Positions 19,549 to 29,100 of a stretch of DNA of 34,241 bases are shown one piece after another. The translations under genes and the position numbers were made by a program. The notes under the pieces were generated by a model, which worked only from the letters and a program-made list of their open reading frames with translations, did no database searches and had not been told where the DNA came from. The number at the start of each line of letters is the position of its first letter. Positions within the stretch are counted from its first letter, which is position 1. Source of the DNA: a virus; IMG/VR virus record IMGVR_UViG_3300014913_000005, positions 1 to 34,241 of that record. One strand, written 5' to 3'.

Positions 19549-21121
19549 GGAGTGTTTGATTGTGTTGCGAAAAGCGTATGCAACAGGTGATCAGCAAGTT
19601 ATTAGTCAAACACGATGGTCGTTAGGAAAAGAATCTTTTAGGGGGTTCGTTTTGGCGTATTATTTCGAAGCAATGAAATATAAAAATGCTGATTTCTTAG
19701 AGAAATGGCAAGACTTATTAGAATTTGATGAGTTTGAAATGATTCTATTAATAGGGTTTAGGGGGTCGGCGAAGACGTCTCTTGCTAAGATATGGGCTAC
19801 TAGAGTCATTTTGTATAAGATACATGAGCTTGTCGGATATGTTTGTTATGAGAAAGAAAAGGCTAGTGAATCGTTGTTTGATATTATGACATGGTTGCAA
19901 AGTCACCCTTTGATTATTCAGGATTTTGGTGACCAGTTCGAAAAACCTATTGATTTGAGACCAGAGAAAAAGACTCAAGGGAATTTTGTAACGACTTCGG
20001 GTGTTAGGGTTACGGCTATATCTATTAGTCAGACAGTACGTGGTAAGTTACATGAGTTTGAACGTCCTAATTGTTATATTGTAGACGATTTCGAGAATAA
20101 TACGACGAAAAGGAGTGCTGTGATGACGTTTAAAACTAAAGAGTTCTTTCGTGAATTGCTTTCAGGGTTAGGGAATAATCCCAATTTGTTATTTATTTCT
20201 AACTACATATCAGATACGGGGTCTGTTGCATGGTTAGAGGGGTTTGCTAATGGAAATAAGGATTTTCATGTTGAAAGGCAACCGTTGATCTTAGATGGTA
20301 AAATTACATGGCCAGATAAATACGTATTAACAGATACTGAACGTGAAAAATCAAAACAAGAAGAAAAGCCTATATCTATTGAAGCGTTAAAGAGAAAATT
20401 GAATAAAGATGGTGAAAAGGTTTTTGAACAAGAGATGCTGCTTGAGCCTATTACTAAAGGTGATATGTTCTTTGATCGTGAAATTGTTGATAAACGTATT
20501 AAAGCAATTGGAAGTGCTAAGCCTGTGATAAAAGACGGGTGGAAAATTTGGGATGAATACAGAAAGGGTGGGAACTATGCCATTGCTGCGGATGTTGCCG
20601 AGGGGTTCGGGAATGATTCAAGTGTTATACAGGTGATTGATTTAGATAATGGGAAACAGGTAAGGGAATTCGAAAGCAATTTGGTTCAACCTTCTCGCCT
20701 TGGTAAAATGATGGTTGAGCAAGGAGTGAAAGCCAATAATTGTATATTGTGTCCTGAGCGAAACAGTATCGGTGTTGCCGTGGTTGATTCGATCAAAAAT
20801 GAGGATTATAATAATATCTATAGGGAAAAAAGTGTTGATAAGATCTCAAACAAACCTGTTCAAAGGTTTGGCTGGTATACAAGTTCAAAAACAAAACCAA
20901 TGATGCTGTTTGAGTTTAAGAGGGATTTTGAGGCTGGTGAGATTGAGATTAATTCGTTGCAATTATTGCGAGAAATGCGGGCATTTACTAATGATAAGGT
21001 GACGGATACAAGGTTTGATTCAGAGTTGTCTAACCATTTTGATAGAGTTATGGCGTTCGCTATCGTGTGGCAAATGAGGAAAGTAAACAGGGTGAAGGGC
21101 TTTGTAAATTATAGTTCATAG
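19520..21121 (+). CDS. terL: Terminase large subunit
   Basis: This 533-residue packaging motor has an N-terminal ATPase and a C-terminal nuclease. Walker A is LIGFRGSAKTS (residues 77-87) and Walker B is CYIVDDFE (185-192) with the catalytic acid after the Asp pair. The RNase H-like nuclease has acidic residues in AIAADVAEGFG (Asp358), CPERNSIG (Glu413) and NHFDRVMAFA (Asp508). The start at 19520 overlaps the small subunit gene by 29 bases. It should pump DNA into the prohead through the portal and cut it to length. Ends with TAG. Confidence 0.95.
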   Translation: MTIKRIRTTRECLIVLRKAYATGDQQVISQTRWSLGKESFRGFVLAYYFEAMKYKNADFLEKWQDLLEFDEFEMILLIGFRGSAKTSLAKIWATRVILYKIHELVGYVCYEKEKASESLFDIMTWLQSHPLIIQDFGDQFEKPIDLRPEKKTQGNFVTTSGVRVTAISISQTVRGKLHEFERPNCYIVDDFENNTTKRSAVMTFKTKEFFRELLSGLGNNPNLLFISNYISDTGSVAWLEGFANGNKDFHVERQPLILDGKITWPDKYVLTDTEREKSKQEEKPISIEALKRKLNKDGEKVFEQEMLLEPITKGDMFFDREIVDKRIKAIGSAKPVIKDGWKIWDEYRKGGNYAIAADVAEGFGNDSSVIQVIDLDNGKQVREFESNLVQPSRLGKMMVEQGVKANNCILCPERNSIGVAVVDSIKNEDYNNIYREKSVDKISNKPVQRFGWYTSSKTKPMMLFEFKRDFEAGEIEINSLQLLREMRAFTNDKVTDTRFDSELSNHFDRVMAFAIVWQMRKVNRVKGFVNYSS

Positions 21122-21183
21122 ATTCAAAGTTCGTTTTTTCTAGGAAATATAGTAAGATGTAAATAGAATATAAAAAAATATAT

Positions 21184-22536
21184 ATGGCTACAGAAATAGT
21201 TGGTAAAATCGAAAGTGCTAGACTGAAAAAAATCACAGGGTTCGAAGAAATGTTGACTGATACATATTTGAGTAATTTGAATAATAAACAGACAAGGTTT
21301 ATTTACGACAAGTTTTTTAAAGGGAGTGCATCGTTAAGGAAACAAAGGCTTTCGCTTTTAAATATATCCTATTCGTTACCTCTTTTAATTTCTGAAAAGA
21401 TTGCGGACTATGTGGGGACTCCACAAACAGAGGTTGGAGTTGATTTGCATGATTATATCATGTCATATGCTTGGGGTGGGTATGCTGTTTTTAAATGTGA
21501 AAAGAGGGATGGAAAGTTTGTTATCACACAACACAATACTGATGGATATGTTAAGAATGATGACGGGTCAGAGGATTTACTAACTTACCTGTTAAGTGAA
21601 AATGCTAATGGTGTGATTGAGAAATATATATTGAAACAAACATACTACAAAGGAACTGTGACAAACAATTTGTATAAGATGGCTAATGCTACTGATTCAA
21701 CAACTACAACATCAGTAATTAGTGAGGACAATCAGTTTGATGGGAGTATCAAGGGGTCGCCTGTGTTATTAAATTCGCTAGATGCTACTGCTCATCTATC
21801 AGAATCAGAAGTATTAGATGGTAGCTTTAACCCTATTGTTGTTGTTAACAATACGAAAATTAGCAGTAAGGTGTACGGAGAAAGTGAGATATCAAAGGTT
21901 AAATCATTGATTTCTTCAATAGAAATACAGTTGGTTAATCTACAGGATCAATTGTTGAAGCACTTACAAGCAAAACTTGCAATACCGACGTCAAAATTAC
22001 CAATTGATAGTAATGGAATGGTTAACATGGCTAATCTTGAAGTTATAGGGATGGAAGCTGGTGATCCAATGCCTCAATATATAATAAATGAAAACAAACA
22101 AATAGAAAAATCTTTTGTACTGATTGAACACATGATCAGGCAAATAGCTGTAGTGTTGTCCATGCCTGTTGATTTCTTTGGATTAAAAAATGAGGGGGGT
22201 GTTGAGAGTAAAGAGGCTAAAATGATAAAACTAAGCCCTTTTATTAAAAAGATTGAAAGAGTGAGAAAGCATTTTACTACAGGATTACAACAATTGGTGA
22301 AGATCTCAAAGAGCTGGGGGGTAACTACTAGCGATGTTATTGTTTGGAGTGGTGTGTTCCCGACTGATAAAGCGGTTGAGGCTAATGAATTATCAATAGC
22401 TTTGGATAGTCAGTTGATTAGTCGAAAGAAAGCTATAATGAAATACCAAGACATTACTGAGGACGAAGCTAATATAGAAATGGCTTTAATTAATAATGAT
22501 AATGCAACAATAAATGACGAAGACTTACCTATCTAG
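21184..22536 (+). CDS. Portal protein
   Basis: The 450-residue protein follows the large terminase and precedes the MuF-like protein, the classical place of the portal. Features fit SPP1-type portals: a beta-rich wing in the middle (about 80-210), then the long helix with IEIQLVNLQDQLLKHLQ, and the conserved LSMPVDFFGLKNEGGVESKE region near 325-345 with a helical crown to the C-terminus. The 12-mer ring would form the DNA entry channel, bind the terminase and later the head-tail connector. The last 23 bases overlap the next gene. Confidence 0.88.
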   Translation: MATEIVGKIESARLKKITGFEEMLTDTYLSNLNNKQTRFIYDKFFKGSASLRKQRLSLLNISYSLPLLISEKIADYVGTPQTEVGVDLHDYIMSYAWGGYAVFKCEKRDGKFVITQHNTDGYVKNDDGSEDLLTYLLSENANGVIEKYILKQTYYKGTVTNNLYKMANATDSTTTTSVISEDNQFDGSIKGSPVLLNSLDATAHLSESEVLDGSFNPIVVVNNTKISSKVYGESEISKVKSLISSIEIQLVNLQDQLLKHLQAKLAIPTSKLPIDSNGMVNMANLEVIGMEAGDPMPQYIINENKQIEKSFVLIEHMIRQIAVVLSMPVDFFGLKNEGGVESKEAKMIKLSPFIKKIERVRKHFTTGLQQLVKISKSWGVTTSDVIVWSGVFPTDKAVEANELSIALDSQLISRKKAIMKYQDITEDEANIEMALINNDNATINDEDLPI

Positions 22537-23260
22537 TGAGCATGAGCAAATGCATAACACCTCGGAAAGGCTAGAAGAGGAATCAGCTATACGGTTTAAC
22601 GAACTTATAGGGGTTTTTATTCTTATTGGTGAAAGTGTGCGAACAAAGAAAGAAAAGAAGGCAATGATTAGGCGTGAGGTTTTAAAGATGAACAAATGGA
22701 TTGATAAGTTTAGTGATAACTCTACAAAAATCTATAACAGGTATGTAAAGAAGGCGTATAGGCAAATGGGTAAGCGAGCAAAGCAATTGTCTGGTGCGCA
22801 AGCTAAAGAACGGACTTTGTTAAAAGATGAACTTGTAGGGAATATGAAAGGTAAACTTAGTGATTATGAAAAGAAAGCACAACGGCTTGTATTGATGAAA
22901 GAGCTTGAGAAGCTTCGAGAAGCTGATCTTGGTTATAAGAATGCAACTGCAAAATCAGTTGTGAATAAAAAAAAATTAAGGAAAAATTTCGTATTCATGA
23001 CAAGTAAGGGGAAAAGGATGAAAACTAATCATATTATGAAACTTGTTGTTGGTGATGCTATATGGCAAACCATGATGAGTGCAAAGGTTAGTACGTGGAC
23101 TGATGCTGGTGAGAAGTGGGGTATTTGGCGTTCTATTATTGATAGTAGAACTACTCCATATTGTCGTGCAATGAATGGTAAAAAAATAGATATAAGAACG
23201 CATGCGATACCGCCAGTGCATTATGCTTGTAGATCTACAGTTGAAATCATAAATAAATAA
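22514..23260 (+). CDS. MuF-like minor head protein
   Basis: This 248-residue protein has a Lys-rich helical N-terminal two-thirds and the conserved end of the Mu gpF/SPP1 gp7 family: SRTTPYCRAMNGKKIDI, then IPPVHYACRSTVEI with the PP-x-H-x-x-CRS signature. Members are minor head components placed with the portal during assembly, sometimes ejected with DNA. It starts within the end of the portal gene (23-base overlap). No toxin or other fused domain follows the core, unlike in some relatives. Confidence 0.88.
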   Translation: MTKTYLSSEHEQMHNTSERLEEESAIRFNELIGVFILIGESVRTKKEKKAMIRREVLKMNKWIDKFSDNSTKIYNRYVKKAYRQMGKRAKQLSGAQAKERTLLKDELVGNMKGKLSDYEKKAQRLVLMKELEKLREADLGYKNATAKSVVNKKKLRKNFVFMTSKGKRMKTNHIMKLVVGDAIWQTMMSAKVSTWTDAGEKWGIWRSIIDSRTTPYCRAMNGKKIDIRTHAIPPVHYACRSTVEIINK

Positions 23261-23266
23261 AACAAT

Positions 23267-23431
23267 ATGCAAAAATGGGCAAAAGTATCATTGAATCAAA
23301 TGCTACAAGTTACAAAGAAGGAGCTTTATATCATGCGAAGGAATAGTGCTATCAGATTTATACCTGTGTTTGTTATTTATTCGTTATTAAGCATTTCTTT
23401 ATTAAAATTGGCACAGTATATGTTGACTTAA
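23267..23431 (+). CDS. Small membrane protein after the MuF gene (54 aa)
   Basis: A 54-codon frame starts six bases after the MuF stop. The N-terminal half is basic (WAKVSLNQMLQVTKKELY) and an apolar helix follows (about residues 31-48, FIPVFVIYSLLSISLLKL). It predicts one membrane pass. Its stop lies one base before the -35 box of a promoter. It may be a minor virion or host-directed protein. No family is recognised. Confidence 0.5.
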   Translation: MQKWAKVSLNQMLQVTKKELYIMRRNSAIRFIPVFVIYSLLSISLLKLAQYMLT

Positions 23432-23432
23432 T

Positions 23433-23461
23433 TTGACCAATTGGCAAAAAGTGACTATTAT
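23433..23461 (+). promoter_or_regulatory. Promoter before scaffold and capsid genes
   Basis: TTGACC (23433-23438), a 17-base spacer and TATTAT (23456-23461). The spacer length and -35 sequence equal those of the small-RNA promoter at 7970. It would give the scaffold and major capsid genes a separate strong transcript ending at 25529. Confidence 0.6.
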
Positions 23462-23505
23462 TTAAGTGCATGCTAATCCGTTTTAGGAAAAACGTTAAAA
23501 GTTCC

Positions 23506-23554
23506 CGACATGATTGTCGTTAAAAAATCTTTACGTCTTGATATAGACGGTAAA
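23506..23554 (+). promoter_or_regulatory. Two hairpins in the capsid operon leader
   Basis: CGACA-TGAT-TGTCG (23506-23519) is a perfect 5-bp hairpin. TTTACGTC (23530-23537) pairs with GAC-G-GTAAA (23546-23554) with one bulged G. Both lie between the promoter and the scaffold ATG, in a leader of about 110 bases. They may stabilise or regulate the very abundant capsid mRNA. Confidence 0.4.
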
Positions 23555-23578
23555 ATTAATATTTTAACATAAGTAATT

Positions 23579-24271
23579 ATGGAACAAGAAGCAGCAGTGA
23601 AAGAAGCTATCGCAGAACACTACAACTCTCTTACGGAGGATGAGCAGGGGAAGTTTGATGCAATGTCTGATGAAGATAAAGAACTTCATAATAAAGAAAT
23701 CGCCGCTAAGTTGAAATCAAAACATGAGGAAGGGGGAAGCAATGACGACAAAGTGCCTCTTGCTAAAATGCTTGAGTATAAACGACAGGCGAAAGAAAAT
23801 GCGGAAAAGTTAGCTAAGTATGAGAATGAAGCTAAACTGAAAAAAGAAGCGGACATGGCTAAGAATGGGGAATACAAAGAACTCCTCGAAGCCAAAACCA
23901 CTGAACTTGAAAGCTTAGTAGCTGAAAATGCGGAGCTAAAAGACCACCTGGGTGTGTTCACCAAAGGAATTGATGAGAAAGTTGATAAATTTTTAAACTC
24001 TATCACAGACGATACAGATAAAGAAATGATCGAGGCAATTCTAAGCGGTAAAAATGCGAGTGAAAAGGCTAATCTATTACCAGCACTTCAAAGCAAGTTC
24101 GGACATCCTGACAATATTAATAATAATAATGTTAAAGGGAGTCATAAACCGCCTACTAGCGAAGTTGAGATTGCGGAACTTCAAACAAAAATTGACTCGG
24201 CTGTCAAAGACGGTAAACCAATGGATGTTTTAAAGCTTCAAGCTCAATTAAGAACGCTAAGGGCGAAATAA
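23579..24271 (+). CDS. Capsid scaffolding protein
   Basis: This 230-residue, highly charged, helical protein lies directly before the major capsid gene. It has long coiled-coil stretches (about residues 60-130, with ELLEAKTTELESLVAENAEL) and a polar, basic C-terminus ending KLQAQLRTLRAK, as expected of scaffolds that bind capsid subunits inside the prohead. The N-terminus is acidic (EHYNSLTEDEQGKFDAMSDE). No protease motif is visible and no separate prohead protease gene was found, so the scaffold may leave intact or be cut by a host enzyme. Confidence 0.8.
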   Translation: MEQEAAVKEAIAEHYNSLTEDEQGKFDAMSDEDKELHNKEIAAKLKSKHEEGGSNDDKVPLAKMLEYKRQAKENAEKLAKYENEAKLKKEADMAKNGEYKELLEAKTTELESLVAENAELKDHLGVFTKGIDEKVDKFLNSITDDTDKEMIEAILSGKNASEKANLLPALQSKFGHPDNINNNNVKGSHKPPTSEVEIAELQTKIDSAVKDGKPMDVLKLQAQLRTLRAK

Positions 24272-24291
24272 TTCACTAATCAAAAACAATT

Positions 24292-25479
24292 ATGCCTAAT
24301 TTACAAAATTCTCAAGAATATAATGCAATACATATTCCTGACGTTAACCAAGTTTTCACTAGTCTAATGAAGAACAAACCAATGGTCTCTTCTATAATTG
24401 GAATGAGTGGAAAAGCTCTTAATCACAAACATGAATGGTTAGAGTACAAAAAAAGTCCTACACAATGGCAAACTGATGGAGCAACTGTTGCAGGTGTAAC
24501 TACACTAACTTTCGACAGTACTGAGGGGGTACAAGTTGGAGACGTATTGAAATTCACTGCATCCACTGGTGCATCTATTTCTGTTAAAGTTAAAGTCCTT
24601 ACTGTTGTTGACGCAACTGATATTACAGTGACTCGACCATATGGTGGGACTACTGATATGACTATTCCTGATAATGCTATCGTTTCTCTTATCTCAAGAG
24701 CTAAAAACGAAAACAGTGGAGAAGGTCTTGGAGAAAATGTTAAACCTTCAAGAGTATTCAACTTCACACAAATTTTCAGACGTGATCTTGGTCTTTCAAG
24801 AACTACTTTACAAACTGCTCTTTACGGTTTAGCTACTGAAGCTGATCGAAATGCTAAGGTTGAAGAATTAGTTAACTTCCAAGTTGCTAATCAACTAGCT
24901 GATATCGCTTACGAGTTCAACAACTCACTAATCGATGGTGTGAAAGAAGAACGTGTAGACGGTGCTGCTGCTGGTTCATTCGGTGGTATACTTCCATTCA
25001 TGGAAGCTCAAGCTTCATCTCAATATGACGCATCAGCAAATTCTGTTTCTTCTCTAATCTTGAACAACGCTATTGATCAAGCAGTAGGAAACGGAGCAAA
25101 CGGAACAGAATTAACTGTTTTGCTTTGTCATCCAACTCAAGCACGAAAAATCTCTGCTTTCAACACATCTGGAAACAATCCAGTAATGAGTAGAACAGAA
25201 ACAGTTTCAGGTTCTTATGTTGTTCAATATCAATCTGATCTTGCTGGAACAAATGGAGGGGCTTTAACAACTATCGTTGTTGACAGAAACTTCCCACAAG
25301 ACAAAATTGCTATCTTGAACCCAGAAAGTTTAAACATTGCACCAATGCAAAACTTCTTCGTACAAGAAACAACTGATCTAAAAACTGACGGACGAACTTG
25401 GAAATTACTAGGAGAACTTACTCTAGAATTCAAGAACGCTGCAGATTCATCAATGTTAATTCACAATTTAGCTTTATAA
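24292..25479 (+). CDS. Major capsid protein (HK97 fold, SU10/DUF5309-like)
   Basis: This 395-residue protein, 20 bases after the scaffold, is the shell subunit. It lacks the long N-terminal delta domain of HK97 itself. Residues 40-140 carry an inserted beta domain (TTLTFDSTEGVQVGDVLKFT, ITVTRPYGGTTDM), then the segment RVFNFTQIFRRDLGLSRT and helices around AYEFNNSLIDGVKEER, resembling SU10/DUF5309-type capsid proteins. Codon choice is more uniform (ACT, GCT, GGA, CTT, TTC) than in nearby genes, as expected of a very highly expressed gene. A strong terminator follows. Confidence 0.9.
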   Translation: MPNLQNSQEYNAIHIPDVNQVFTSLMKNKPMVSSIIGMSGKALNHKHEWLEYKKSPTQWQTDGATVAGVTTLTFDSTEGVQVGDVLKFTASTGASISVKVKVLTVVDATDITVTRPYGGTTDMTIPDNAIVSLISRAKNENSGEGLGENVKPSRVFNFTQIFRRDLGLSRTTLQTALYGLATEADRNAKVEELVNFQVANQLADIAYEFNNSLIDGVKEERVDGAAAGSFGGILPFMEAQASSQYDASANSVSSLILNNAIDQAVGNGANGTELTVLLCHPTQARKISAFNTSGNNPVMSRTETVSGSYVVQYQSDLAGTNGGALTTIVVDRNFPQDKIAILNPESLNIAPMQNFFVQETTDLKTDGRTWKLLGELTLEFKNAADSSMLIHNLAL

Positions 25480-25504
25480 GTTAGTTATTAAACAGTGAAA
25501 AGAT

Positions 25505-25529
25505 AGAGAGCAGAAATGCTCTCTTTTTT
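25505..25529 (+). terminator. Intrinsic terminator after the major capsid gene
   Basis: AGAGAGCA (25505-25512), tetraloop GAAA, TGCTCTCT (25517-25524) form a perfect 8-bp stem, followed by T residues to 25529. It separates the capsid transcript from the fiber region. An AT-rich stretch with TATACT (about 25557) before the next gene might be a weak promoter. Confidence 0.9.
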
Positions 25530-25593
25530 ATTTTTATTTATTAATGAAAATACGATATACTATAAATGAAATATATATATAACTATTAAATAT

Positions 25594-25866
25594 ATGAAAG
25601 CATTTGAAGCACAAAAAGGGAAAAGAATTTATTGCATAACTGGCGATATCTTTTTCGTTGCTTCGATTTACAAAACTGATAAAAAGGAAGAAATAGAAGC
25701 TCTTGATAGATGTTTAGATGTTAAAGAGGTGAAGTCTAAAACAGTAAAAGCTGATATTCAAGGTGATTATGAATTTGAGGGAAAGGTGTACAAAACCGAA
25801 GCAGCAATGAAGGGGGCAATGACTAAAGCAGCTAAAAAAGAAGAAGTAAAAGAAGAAACAGAATAA
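25594..25866 (+). CDS. Hypothetical head-region protein (90 aa)
   Basis: This 90-residue protein has a beta-type N-terminal part (KGKRIYCITGDIFFVASIYK) and a Lys/Glu-rich tail (AAKKEEVKEETE). Its place between the major capsid protein and the fiber suggests a head decoration or connector partner. The charged tail resembles that of the 58-residue gene at 32659. No family is recognised. Confidence 0.6.
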   Translation: MKAFEAQKGKRIYCITGDIFFVASIYKTDKKEEIEALDRCLDVKEVKSKTVKADIQGDYEFEGKVYKTEAAMKGAMTKAAKKEEVKEETE

Positions 25867-25885
25867 TCTAATCACAAAAACAACT

Positions 25886-26176
25886 ATGTTTAATCAACAA
25901 ATAATCCCTACACAAGCAGTACCTGGGCAATATGGTCTTGTGATTGTTAATCCTGACGGGTCAACAGTTGGAGGAGGGGTTCAAGGAACTTTATCTTTAA
26001 TAAAAGAACAATCGGACTATTTGCAAACGTTTTCATATCTAGATGCTGGTGCTGCTGATGAACGTGTGAGTACAATAGTTCACAATTCAGCTACTCTTTC
26101 ACAAAGCATTACAGAAACTTTTGCTTATACTGGATCAGCGGGGAATTATAGAATATCAACAATAACACTATCATAA
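25886..26176 (+). CDS. Hypothetical head-region protein (96 aa), possible fiber base
   Basis: The 96-residue product starts MFNQQIIPTQAVPGQYGLVI and is beta-rich with many Ser, Thr and Gly, without charges in clusters or membrane segments. It ends one base before the ATG of the large fiber gene, so the two are probably translated together. It may anchor the fiber to the capsid. This is inference from order; no family is recognised. Confidence 0.6.
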   Translation: MFNQQIIPTQAVPGQYGLVIVNPDGSTVGGGVQGTLSLIKEQSDYLQTFSYLDAGAADERVSTIVHNSATLSQSITETFAYTGSAGNYRISTITLS

Positions 26177-26177
26177 C

Positions 26178-29100
26178 ATGGGATTATCCGACACAATTAA
26201 ACATTTAAACGGGATAGGTGGAAAACATAAAGCTAAAGATATAAAAATTACTGATACAGGTGGTTTATATACGAGTGACAACGTTGAGGAAGCTTTACAA
26301 GAAATCGGGGATAAAAGTATGACTGATCCAATGACAACAAGAGGTGATGTTATTGTTCGTGATTCGAGTAATGCAACTGCTAGACTTGGAGTAGGTACAG
26401 ACGGACAAGTTCTTACTTCTGACGGTACAGATATTAGTTGGGAGGATTCTGTAGGGGGAGAAGCTTCAACTGGGGCAGTAGTAAAACCAACTATCACAGA
26501 TAATGGAGATGGCACTATTGATATAGGAACTAATGGTGTTGTTAATTATATGACTACTGCTGACGGTGTTAGTGGAGTAATAGAAAGAGTTAATGCAACA
26601 ACAGGTGTAACAGCTTTAGCATTGACTGATGGTGTTAATAATTATGTTTATTCTGATTATAATGCAGGTTCTCCAATTTATGCAGTAACAGTTAATTCAT
26701 CAGAATTTGGAGCAGATTATAGGAAAATACCTTTAGCTAAAATTTCAAAAGAAGGAAATGAACTGTATATGATGGAATATGATTCACAAGGTATTCTATT
26801 GGCAAATAAACACCTAATGAAAGACACGATCCTTAATGACCCACAAAGACAAGACGGTTTAACATTATCGACTTCTGCTACTAGAATTTCAACAATCAGT
26901 TCAGGTTCTGCTTGGTTCTCGGTCGAGAGATATTCTTTAGCTGAAAATGTTTCAGGAACTTCTGGGACACTTACAGAATGTTATTTAACTGCTGGTACTT
27001 GGAATAAAGCAGTAGTAACTTCATACGATTCAACTTATTATTCAGACGGTACAGATAGACAATCATTAGGGACAAACAAATATGTCGCTAAATATTTCTT
27101 TAGGGGTATTGGAGATGATAATGATGTTTATTATACTCATGGAGATACTTATAATTCAGAAGCTTCGGCTTTATCAGAAGCCGTGCCACCTACACCGTTT
27201 ATAATATCTTCTCATGCTTTGTATGTTGGTAAAATAGTAATAAAACAAGGTGAAACGAATGGTACAGCTTATCCTAGAGCTTGGGGAACATCAGTTGTAG
27301 GTTCTGCAGTACAAAATCACGACGATTTGGCTAATATCAACCAAGCAGGTACTGGTATTGCAAATGGTCATATTGATGACGGTGTACAAACTATTGCAGG
27401 TGTAAAAACCTTTAGCGATGGTATTGTTGGAGATATAACGGGAAATGCAGACACAGCAACAGCTTTAGAAACTGCTAGAAATATTGCAGGACAAAGTTTT
27501 AATGGTACAGCTGATATAGATATAGCATCTACTGATTTAACTGATACAGCTAATATAGCTAAACTAGATGCAGCTAATACATTTACAAATACAGGGGATA
27601 ATAGCTTTGCTGGTAATGTAGGAATAGGAACGACTAGTCCAGCAGAAAAACTAGATGTTATTGGGGATGCTCACTTTTCTGCGAATGGAAATAGTGGAGT
27701 AGAAATAAAAACAAATTCATCTAACACAGGTTTAATCACAGCACACAATCTATCTCCAGCAGACCCTGGTACAAGTACAATAAGCGAGGGTGCAAACTTT
27801 GGGTTTAATGGGGCACCCTCTAATTTTTTCGGAATGGGGTTAGGTGCAATTAGAAATGGCAAGTGTGATATTTGGTTTCAAACTGGAAATATCAATGGAG
27901 GCGGTTATAGATTTTATAAGGGTATAACTGAACTGGTTACAATATCGAAAGATGGTGATATAGGCATAGACGCACCAAATCCAATAGAAAAACTCGACAT
28001 TGACGGAAAAGCATCAAGTTCATTTATAAGAATGTGCAATAACAATACTGGGAGATTAGACAATGAGGGATTATATGTTGGTGTTGCAGGGACAACGGGA
28101 GAAGGATATATTGGAACAAGACATAATAAAGCATTACATTTTAGAACAAACCAAAAAGACGCTCTATTTATAGACATAAATCAGAATGTAGGTATGAACA
28201 CAACTACACCACAATTTTTATTAGATCTTGATAAGGATATACCTACTATTCTAAAAGCAGGAGATGATAAGCCTATATACCTAATGAGAGATTGTGCAGT
28301 AGGATTTAACGGTTATTATGATAATGGCTGGAAATATGGTAAAGGGTCTAGTAGTGATTATGCAGTATATACAGCAATCAACGCTGGTTTAGGTACATAT
28401 ACTATCGCAATTACAGAAAATGCTGGGGACGATGGAGACGAAGCAGTTTTTTCAGAGGTGGTAACAATTACTAAGGACAAAAATGTAGGTGTTGGAACAA
28501 CTAGTCCAGATACAAAACTACATATTCACGATGCAGAAAGTGATGCAACCATTACGCTATCTGGAGACGATGCAACTGCTGGTATAGGTAGAATTAATTT
28601 TACAGATACTACAAGTGGCTATACAACATTATTTAATGTTCTTGGCTCTAATAGGGCGGGTGATGACAGTAATCGATTGACGTTATGGACTACACCGAAT
28701 GGTTCAAATTATCATAAATATTTTACAGCACTAGAAAATACTGCAGAAGACAATAGTGCAGGTGATATGGCGTTTGCTGGGAAAATAGGTATAGGAACAG
28801 ATGCACCAACAACAGAACTTGAGGTTGTTGGTGATATAACAAGCGTTGGAACTAAATGGACTGCTAGAACAAGTGCTGCAAATAATGGTTGGTATGGTAT
28901 TGCATATGGTAACGGAATGTTTGTAACCACTAGTGATACTGGTACTGGTAACAGAGTTATGACCTCACCAGATGGTATCAACTGGACTTCAAGAACAAGT
29001 GCTGCAAATAATAATTGGAGTGGCGTTGCGTATGGTAATGGTCTTTTTGTGGCAGTTGCTTATACTGGTACTGGTAACAGAGTTATGACTTCACCAGATG